Assembly (NCBI GenBank): GCA_964630595.1
Contig: CAZVVT010000001.1
Location: 496,001-560,000, forward strand
Direction: 5' to 3'
Length of the DNA stretch: 64,000 nt
Source: CAZVVT01 sp964630595
GTDB taxonomy: Bacteria > Chlamydiota > Chlamydiia > Chlamydiales > VFKH01
Shown: positions 58,238-64,000 of the stretch, in pieces
Layout of the letters: each line of letters opens with the position of its first letter
Numbering within the stretch: position 1 is the stretch's first letter
The notes under the pieces: generated by a model
The model's input: the letters and a program-made list of their open reading frames with translations, nothing else
Told to the model about the DNA's origin: nothing
Databases searched by the model: none
Position numbers and translations under genes: made by a program

Positions 58238-60113
58238 TAGGCACTAAAGCATCGATTTGCACACGGTTGTAGACTCCCAGTACTTCCAAAGACTGTCCTG
58301 CTCGATACCTTTCTTGAGCGAGCGCAAAAGCCTCTCTCTTCATTATTAACTTCAATCGTCCGGCAACATAAGGGACTACGGGAAGATCTAAAGGGATGAT
58401 CCGATCGGGAGCGGGAGCTGCCAACACCTCTTCCAAAAGATAGTCGAGAATCACTCGGGCGATGTCGGTGGTGGGCTCATACACCTGTGCAATATCGCGC
58501 TCAAATTGCGCGAGAGTGGCCTGCACACGCTCGCCTAATCTCACGTACTCTGCTGGAAGAGCTTCTCCCACTCGCAAAGCCTCGCGCACGCGCACAGCTT
58601 CTGCATCGGTTTGCAGCGCTGTCACAGCAACTGCATAGAGCGGCCAAGAGCTTCCAATAGCCCGAGAGAGTGCCTCGACGGTTTCTCGGTATTGATACGG
58701 TTTGAGTTCCGGCGTTGTGCCCGCAAGGTAGAGGCTGCCATCGGCAGCAAAGCGCCACAGCTTCGGATCGCCCAAACTAAAATCATGTGCTTTTGCACTG
58801 CCCGCCAGCCGCATGACGCCGCGTGCTCGGTCCAGTCCTGTAGCGGGAGCAAGAGTGGCCCATGCAGTGGCCGCTAGAGTATCTGTGGACAATTTAGGGC
58901 ATTTGAAGCCAATGGGCAATCCATCGATGACAAGTGGTTCCACAGGCACACGGTAAGCCTGCCACACTACTTCGCGAACGCGTCCACCCCATTCGATGAG
59001 AGCTGCTGCTGGATTGCGCGAAGAGAGAATCACCACACGATCTAGATCGCCCTGAATGGCAAAAACGTCGTGTCTGCCTCCGGGAGTGCCGACAATTTCT
59101 TCGCCTAAGCGAATGCCGTCCACGACTCGCTCCCCGCGCCTCCATTTTTGCACTTGCTGCTGCCAAACACTATCGGGTTCATCAAAAGCAGCACAATGTC
59201 GTACTCGTAAATCCGTATCTAGATGCCACAGCAGTTGCGCTATTTGGAGCGGCTCCAAACGAGCCATCTCTCTAAACTTGACCAATGCTTCAAAGAGATC
59301 TTTGCCGCGCAAACGAGGCCCTCGAGGGTCTTGTAACATGCGTACCAGTTGCGTCAGAAGGGTCTCCCAAATCAGGATCTCTTCTCTGGTTAATTCCTCA
59401 TTGCGCGCTACTTTGCACAGAAGCGGTGGACTAAAGGCTTCCGTCTCCAGAACGACAAAACAGAGGGCGGCGATGCCCTCCAAACGATCACAAGCAAAGG
59501 GAGCACGGGGCATTCTATGCACAAAAAGGGGCGTAGAGATGCGCTCGATATGATGACACCCTTTATCAAGAGAGCCTTTGAGACTTAATTCCGGAGCCAG
59601 ATGGGCACGAAAAAGGCCAATCTCGGTTGCCGCCTCTCTTAATGCCTCACGGTCCAGCGCCGCACCAGTCCCTATCCACTCACCAAGTGCCCGATCTACT
59701 GCATCGGCGCTTCTATCTACCAGACCAAGAGCAATGAGAAAAATCTGCCACACCTCTTGTAGTCGCAAACTCATCTGTACTTGGTAAAGAGGCTTACAAC
59801 GCCCTCTTCCAGATTTACTACCAAAGGCTGTGGCCACAAACATCGACCACCAGTGCGACGATATCCCCCGACCCGAGCAATGCTCGCTGCAGTTTCTTTC
59901 CAAATCAACGGCAGTGGGCTGATCGAGAATCACCCGAATTTGCCGACCCAGCCAAGGAAAATCCACGGGTGTATCGAGCGGAAGAAAGCTTGTCGCCGCC
60001 ACTCTAGCGAATATTCTCATATCGATCGGCTGCTGCGGATTCACCCAAGGAATATGTCCCGCCATTAATGGAATATCGCTTACTCGGACGAGAGATCCTG
60101 CTTCTGCTGCCAT
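58200..60113 (-). CDS. Large hypothetical protein, possible kinase-like centre
   Basis: A 637-aa protein from the ATG at 60111-60113 (MAAEAGSLVRVSDIPLMAGH); a longer frame to 60284 would run into ugd. No family recognised. It is rich in Arg/Leu helices. Around residues 330-460, RLGEEIVGTPGGRHDVFAIQ resembles a kinase nucleotide loop and AHDFSLGDPKLWRFAADGSL resembles a modified catalytic loop, so a remnant kinase fold is possible but unproven. A degenerate helical C-terminus follows (ALRVGEALPAEYVRLGERVQ). Its 3' end overlaps the small gene by 38 bases. No signal peptide. Confidence 0.7.
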   Translation of the reverse strand: MAAEAGSLVRVSDIPLMAGHIPWVNPQQPIDMRIFARVAATSFLPLDTPVDFPWLGRQIRVILDQPTAVDLERNCSEHCSGRGISSHWWSMFVATAFGSKSGRGRCKPLYQVQMSLRLQEVWQIFLIALGLVDRSADAVDRALGEWIGTGAALDREALREAATEIGLFRAHLAPELSLKGSLDKGCHHIERISTPLFVHRMPRAPFACDRLEGIAALCFVVLETEAFSPPLLCKVARNEELTREEILIWETLLTQLVRMLQDPRGPRLRGKDLFEALVKFREMARLEPLQIAQLLWHLDTDLRVRHCAAFDEPDSVWQQQVQKWRRGERVVDGIRLGEEIVGTPGGRHDVFAIQGDLDRVVILSSRNPAAALIEWGGRVREVVWQAYRVPVEPLVIDGLPIGFKCPKLSTDTLAATAWATLAPATGLDRARGVMRLAGSAKAHDFSLGDPKLWRFAADGSLYLAGTTPELKPYQYRETVEALSRAIGSSWPLYAVAVTALQTDAEAVRVREALRVGEALPAEYVRLGERVQATLAQFERDIAQVYEPTTDIARVILDYLLEEVLAAPAPDRIIPLDLPVVPYVAGRLKLIMKREAFALAQERYRAGQSLEVLGVYNRVQIDALVPTIGAARGALLLR

Positions 60114-60152
60114 AAATAGATGAGTGCGACTATAGTAGGAGTGTAAAGTTTT

Positions 60153-61424
60153 ATGCAAAAAATCCTCGTTGTTGGAACAGGATATGTGGGTCTGGTCACT
60201 GGCGCATGCTTCGCTGAAATGGGGCACAAGGTGACTTGTCTTGATATCGATGAAAAAAAGATTTGTCAGCTCAAAGAGGGGCACATCCCTATTTTCGAGC
60301 CTGGGCTCGAAGAGCTGGTCGTACGCAACCGCCCACGCCTTGAGTTCACCACCGACTATGCGCGCGCGGTGGCAGAGACACAGGTCATCTTTCTCGCCCT
60401 GCCTACGCCGGAAAACGAGGACGGCAGCGCGAACTTGTCCTATCTACAAAAGGCTGTCGAGCAGATTGCGGGGCTCATGGATGGCTGGCGCCTCTTTGTG
60501 AACAAGTCCACCGTGCCTGTGGGCACTGCGGAGGCGGTGCGCACGTGGGTGTCGGCAAAGACGAAACAGCCCTTTGACGTGGTCTCCAACCCTGAATTTC
60601 TCAAAGAGGGCGATGCGATCTCCGACTTCATGAAGCCCGACCGCATCATCATCGGCGCAGACAGCGACAAGGCCATTGAAATGATGCGCACGCTCTACAG
60701 CCCTTTCAACTTCAGCCATGAGCGCGTCATCATCATGGATTGCCGCTCTGCGGAAATGACAAAATATGCCGCCAACGCCATGCTAGCAACACGCATCTCC
60801 TTCATGAATGAGCTTTCCGTTCTCTGCGAAGAGCTCGGCGTCGATATCGACCGCGTGCGCCTCGGCATCGGAAGCGACCGCCGCATCGGCATGAGCTTTC
60901 TCTATCCCGGTTGTGGCTTTGGCGGTTCTTGCTTCCCCAAAGATATCAAAGCGTTGATTCAGATGGGCAAGCAGGTACCGATGTCCATCATCGAGGCCGT
61001 GGAGCTGGCCAACGAGCGGCAGAAGCGCCGCTTGTTCGACAAAATGGCGCGCCATTTCGGCTCACTAAAGGGCAAAGTGATCGCGGTGTGGGGGCTCTCC
61101 TTCAAGCCCGGCACAGATGACATGCGCAAAGCGCCCTCGCTCACGCTGATTCAGCTGCTGCAAGAGGCGGGCGCAACTGTGCGCGCCTACGACCCTGTGG
61201 CTAAGCCCAAACTTGACGTCACCTTCTGCAACAGTGAGCTCGAAGCGGCGGATGGTGCTGATGCAATCGCCCTTGTAACGGAGTGGAAGCCCTTTCGCTT
61301 AGTGGACATGGAAGAGGTGAAGAAGCGCATGCGCGGCAACGCCTTCTTCGATGGTCGCAACCAATACCGCCCCACGCATATGCGAGAGCTCGGTTTCACC
61401 TATTTCTCCATCGGTCGTCCATGA
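60153..61424 (+). CDS. ugd: UDP-glucose 6-dehydrogenase
   Basis: A 423-aa NAD-dependent enzyme making UDP-glucuronate from UDP-glucose in two oxidation steps. Rossmann motif ILVVGTGYVGLVTGACFAEM, KSTVPVGTAEAVRTWV, VSNPEFLKEGDAISDFMKPD, and catalytic Cys in YPGCGFGGSCFPKDIKALIQ, then VIAVWGLSFKPGTDDMRKAP. Complete. The ATGA stop/start overlap couples it to the GalE-type gene. First gene of the nucleotide-sugar run. Confidence 0.97.
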   Translation: MQKILVVGTGYVGLVTGACFAEMGHKVTCLDIDEKKICQLKEGHIPIFEPGLEELVVRNRPRLEFTTDYARAVAETQVIFLALPTPENEDGSANLSYLQKAVEQIAGLMDGWRLFVNKSTVPVGTAEAVRTWVSAKTKQPFDVVSNPEFLKEGDAISDFMKPDRIIIGADSDKAIEMMRTLYSPFNFSHERVIIMDCRSAEMTKYAANAMLATRISFMNELSVLCEELGVDIDRVRLGIGSDRRIGMSFLYPGCGFGGSCFPKDIKALIQMGKQVPMSIIEAVELANERQKRRLFDKMARHFGSLKGKVIAVWGLSFKPGTDDMRKAPSLTLIQLLQEAGATVRAYDPVAKPKLDVTFCNSELEAADGADAIALVTEWKPFRLVDMEEVKKRMRGNAFFDGRNQYRPTHMRELGFTYFSIGRP

Positions 61425-62368
61425 AAAAGATTCTCGTTACTGGAGGCGCGGGCTACGTCGGCAGCCATGTGTGCAAAAGACTGGCGCAGGCGGGTCATGA
61501 CCTACTCATCGTCGACAACCTCACCACGGGCAACAAATGGGCGCTCAAATGGGGCCGTCACGCAGCGATCGACCTGCTCGACAAGGGAGCGGTCCTTAAT
61601 GTCATTGCCGGCTTTCAGCCCGACGTGATCATGCATTTTGCTGCTGCATCGCTAGTCGGCGAATCCATTGAGCAGCCGCTCAAATATTTCCAAACCAATC
61701 TCGTCAGCGCTCTCAACTTGCTGCAGGCCCACGTGCCGATCATCTTTTCGAGCACCTGCGCCATCTTCGGTGTTCCGCAACGTCCATCGATTGATGAGCA
61801 TCATCCCAAAAATCCGATCAATCCCTACGGGCAGAGCAAGCTCATGGTGGAGCAGATTCTGCAAGAGTGTTGGCGTGCGCACCAAATCCCTTCCGTTTCA
61901 CTGCGCTATTTCAACGCCTCGGGGTGCGACCCGGAGGGCGAAATCGGCGAAGCGCACGACCCGGAGACGCACCTCATTCCGCGCGTCATTGAAGCGGCGA
62001 TCAAGGAGACGCCGGTGGCGATCTTTGGTACTGACTATCCTACACCCGACGGTACGGCCATCCGCGACTACATTCACGTCGACGACCTAGCCACAGCCCA
62101 CATTTTGGCTCTCGACCATGTAGATGGATGCCACGCGTGCAACATCGGCACCGGGCGCGGCTACTCTGTTGAAGAGGTGATTTGTGCAGTAGAGAAGGTT
62201 TCCGGAAAACCGATTGCGCGCGACATCGTGGCGCGACGCGAGGGCGATCCGCCGATTCTCGTGGCCAACCCGCAGAAGGCCTTCACCGAATGGGGCTTTC
62301 AGCCGCGCTACACAGAACTCGAACCCATCATTGAAACGGCATGGCAATGGCACAGAAAAAGGTCTTAG
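61421..62368 (+). CDS. galE: UDP-glucose 4-epimerase (GalE type)
   Basis: A 315-aa SDR epimerase. ILVTGGAGYVGSHVCKRLAQ, IVDNLTTGNKWAL, MHFAAASLVGESIEQPLKYF, catalytic YGQSKLMVEQILQ (Tyr-x3-Lys) and LRYFNASGCDPEGEIGE are diagnostic of GalE. It interconverts UDP-Glc and UDP-Gal (possibly the GlcNAc forms). SSTCAIFGVPQRP holds the catalytic Ser/Thr. ATG overlaps ugd (ATGA) and the end overlaps the next epimerase by 28 bases. It supplies sugars for LPS core, O-chain or exopolysaccharide. Confidence 0.93.
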   Translation: MKKILVTGGAGYVGSHVCKRLAQAGHDLLIVDNLTTGNKWALKWGRHAAIDLLDKGAVLNVIAGFQPDVIMHFAAASLVGESIEQPLKYFQTNLVSALNLLQAHVPIIFSSTCAIFGVPQRPSIDEHHPKNPINPYGQSKLMVEQILQECWRAHQIPSVSLRYFNASGCDPEGEIGEAHDPETHLIPRVIEAAIKETPVAIFGTDYPTPDGTAIRDYIHVDDLATAHILALDHVDGCHACNIGTGRGYSVEEVICAVEKVSGKPIARDIVARREGDPPILVANPQKAFTEWGFQPRYTELEPIIETAWQWHRKRS

Positions 62369-63300
62369 TGACGGGAGCGGCCGGCTTCATCGGCATGCAC
62401 TGTGCGCTGGCGCTCAAAAACCGCGGCGATGAGGTGATTGGCGTAGACAACTTCAATGCCTACTACGACCCGCGCATCAAGCGACAGCGCGAGCGCAAGC
62501 TCAGCGAAGCGGGTATTGAGATCACTGAGGGTGACATCACCAACTTCGCCCTGCTCGACCGCATTGTGCAATGGGACGGCATCACGCACATTCTCCACCT
62601 CGCGGCGCAAGCGGGCGTGCGCTACTCTCTCGACAACCCCCACGCCTACCTCAAAGCCAATATTGACGGCTTTCTCTCCGTTCTCGAAATCGTGCGCAAA
62701 CGACCGCACATTCCTCTGGTCTACGCCTCTTCCTCTTCTGTCTACGGAACCAACACCAAACTCCCCTTTGCTATTGGCGACCAAACCGACTCACCGGCCA
62801 ACCTCTATGGCGCCACGAAGAAGGCAAATGAGGTCATGGCCTATTCCTACCATTCGCTCTTCGGCATCCATGCAACAGGCCTTCGCTTCTTCACGGTCTA
62901 TGGACCCTGGGGCCGCCCCGACATGGCGTACTGGCTCTTTGCTAAAGCCATACGCCACAATCAGCCGATCTCTCTCTTCAACGAAGGCAAAATGCAGCGC
63001 GATTTCACCTATATTGATGATGTCGTGGCAGGCACTCTAGCAGCACTCGATCAGGCAGCGGGCTACCGCCTCTACAACTTGGGCAACAACCGCTCGGAGG
63101 AGCTCGGCACGCTCGTGCAGCTGCTGGAAAAACAGCTCGGGCCGGCGCAGAAAAAGCTGCTGCCCATGCAGGCGGGCGACATCCCCTCTACTTTTGCCGA
63201 CATCAGCGAGTCACAAAAGGACCTCGGCTTTGCACCGACAACTTCTCTAGAAACAGGCATCCAACGCTTTGCGGAGTGGTATCGTGGCTTTGCTGATTAG
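62341..63300 (+). CDS. UDP-glucuronate 4-epimerase
   Basis: A 319-aa SDR epimerase of the GAE/LpsL/WbnF group. VLVTGAAGFIGMHCALALKN, GVDNFNAYYDPRIKRQRERK, LHLAAQAGVRYSLDNPHAYL, SVYGTNTKLPFAIGDQTDSP, YGATKKANEVMAYSYHSLF and FFTVYGPWGRPDMAYWLFAK are the family blocks. Given Ugd one gene away, the substrate is most likely UDP-GlcA, product UDP-GalA. It starts at the ATG 62341 (MAMAQKKVLV), inside the end of galE. Overlaps the glycosyltransferase by 17 bases. Confidence 0.93.
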   Translation: MAMAQKKVLVTGAAGFIGMHCALALKNRGDEVIGVDNFNAYYDPRIKRQRERKLSEAGIEITEGDITNFALLDRIVQWDGITHILHLAAQAGVRYSLDNPHAYLKANIDGFLSVLEIVRKRPHIPLVYASSSSVYGTNTKLPFAIGDQTDSPANLYGATKKANEVMAYSYHSLFGIHATGLRFFTVYGPWGRPDMAYWLFAKAIRHNQPISLFNEGKMQRDFTYIDDVVAGTLAALDQAAGYRLYNLGNNRSEELGTLVQLLEKQLGPAQKKLLPMQAGDIPSTFADISESQKDLGFAPTTSLETGIQRFAEWYRGFAD

Positions 63301-63994
63301 CGCGACAGTATTAACGCGCAATAGTGCACGGCGCTTGGACAAGTGCCTCGCTTCGCTGGCCAACTTCGACGAAGTCGTCGTCCTCGACAGCGGTTCTAGT
63401 GATGCAACGGAGTCGATCTGCGCGCGCTATCCCAACGTCCGTTTTGAATCCCACGATTTTGCCGGCTTCGGCGCCCAGCACAACTACGCGATCCAATTGT
63501 GCCGCAATGACTGGATCTTCTCTCTCGACAGCGACGAAGAACTCTCCAGCCCACTTCCAACCACTCTCGATCCCATCAAGGCCTACAGCTTTCCGCGCAA
63601 AAACTTCTACCGCGGCCAATGGATTAAGGGATGCGGCTGGTCTCCTGACCGCGTCATCCGCCTCTTCCACAAAGGCCATGCCCGCTTTTCCGACGATCCC
63701 GTCCACGAGCGCGTCCTCGCCCAAGAGGTCATCGACTTACCTACCGCAATTATCCATGAACCCTATACTTGCATCGCCGACTTCCTCACCAAGATGCAGC
63801 TCTACAGCGACCTTTTCCAAACCACCAAGCGCGTCTCTCTTGCCACCGCCATCACTCACGCAGTAGGCGCCTTCTTCAAAAGCTACTTCCTCAAACGCGG
63901 CTTCCTTGACGGCCCCGCCGGCTTCATCATCTCAGCGTACAACGCTCACACGGCATTCTATAAGTACCTCAAGGCCCGCGAGCGTCAGTCCTAA
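63284..63994 (+). CDS. Family 2 glycosyltransferase (WaaE/KdtX-like)
   Basis: A 236-aa GT-A glycosyltransferase. Start VALLISATVLTRNSARRLDK (GTG at 63284, GGAG eight bases upstream; a longer TTG at 63269 is less likely). VVVLDSGSSDATESICARYP, AGFGAQHNYAIQL and the DxD motif in IFSLDSDEELSSPL follow; FPRKNFYRGQWIKGCGWSPD and HARFSDDPVHERVL match WaaE/KdtX, enzymes that add a sugar (glucose or similar) to the LPS inner core. Two C-terminal hydrophobic stretches (AITHAVGAFFKSYFL, GFIISAYNAHTAFY). It ends six bases before the window edge. Sugar specificity unknown. Confidence 0.93.
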   Translation: MALLISATVLTRNSARRLDKCLASLANFDEVVVLDSGSSDATESICARYPNVRFESHDFAGFGAQHNYAIQLCRNDWIFSLDSDEELSSPLPTTLDPIKAYSFPRKNFYRGQWIKGCGWSPDRVIRLFHKGHARFSDDPVHERVLAQEVIDLPTAIIHEPYTCIADFLTKMQLYSDLFQTTKRVSLATAITHAVGAFFKSYFLKRGFLDGPAGFIISAYNAHTAFYKYLKARERQS

Positions 63995-64000
63995 AAAACA

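Noticed and set aside
60114..60284. N-terminal extension of the 637-aa protein to 60284
   Set aside because: It would overlap ugd by over 130 bases; the ATG at 60113 yields a plausible start without it.

Overview
The window is a densely packed bacterial chromosome segment (gaps between genes are all under 300 bases) with fairly high GC. Its gene order and content point to the phylum Chlamydiota, probably an environmental, amoeba- or protist-associated lineage rather than Chlamydiaceae. The evidence is a series of gene blocks that, from memory of the C. trachomatis gene order, match chlamydial neighbourhoods: tkt-alaS-mfd with amn and efp close by; rho-coaE-polA-sppA; nrdR-dksA-lspA; a metal ABC transporter beside obgE-rpmA-rplU; rpsL-rpsG-fusA-rpsJ; and rluB-gpmA-nifS-nifU-birA-rodA. 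A SycD/LcrH-type chaperone implies a type III secretion system elsewhere, and there is a U-box/ankyrin protein typical of eukaryote-associated bacteria. No insertion sequence, integrase, phage gene, rRNA or CRISPR was found.

Layout. 1-6.8 kb: transketolase start (cut by the window edge), an uncertain ORF, alaS and mfd. 6.8-13.6 kb (minus): a probable operon of an outer-membrane barrel, a Ser/Thr-kinase-like protein, AMP nucleosidase and three proteins (A, B, C) sharing unrecognised domains. 13.6-17.1 kb (plus): efp, epmA, an rRNA m5U methyltransferase and tgt, tightly overlapped. 17.1-21.1 kb (minus): two proteins with a shared N-terminal module, one with a long Ala/Pro-rich centre, then a nested inverted repeat. 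21.1-33.2 kb (minus): housekeeping run rho-coaE-polA-sppA, two RNA-modification genes, lspA, dksA-like, nrdR, a tandem double D-Ala-D-Ala ligase and an SDR. 33.2-36.8 kb (minus): three candidate host-interaction proteins including a U-box/ankyrin protein. 36.9-42.7 kb: tRNA-Ser, a zinc/manganese ABC transporter, a 517-aa protein with SUMO-interacting-motif-like segments, obgE-rpmA-rplU, tRNA-Phe. 42.7-47.8 kb: scpA-scpB, a type III chaperone, rpsL-rpsG-fusA-rpsJ. 47.8-54.2 kb (minus): rluB, two small secreted Cys-containing peptides, a repeat lipoprotein, an MNIO (DUF692) enzyme with its DUF2063 partner, a P-type ATPase and pgeF. 54.2-58.2 kb (plus): gpmA, a decayed nifS-like gene, nifU-like, (birA on minus), rodA and a small protein. 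58.2-60.1 kb (minus): a large unrecognised protein. 60.2-64 kb (plus): a nucleotide-sugar cluster, UDP-glucose dehydrogenase, a GalE-type epimerase, UDP-glucuronate 4-epimerase and a glycosyltransferase.

The best candidate for a little-described system is at 50.6-53.5 kb: a multinuclear-iron-oxidase RiPP (bufferin-like) locus with one or two secreted Cys peptides, a four-repeat lipoprotein, a possible leader hairpin and several inverted repeats before the P-type ATPase. Other notable points are a Tgt that has lost its three zinc cysteines, a tandem double Ddl like that reported from plant plastids, a NifS homologue lacking its active-site region, and recurrent TTGA stop/start overlaps. All family names come from reading the sequences; no database search was possible.
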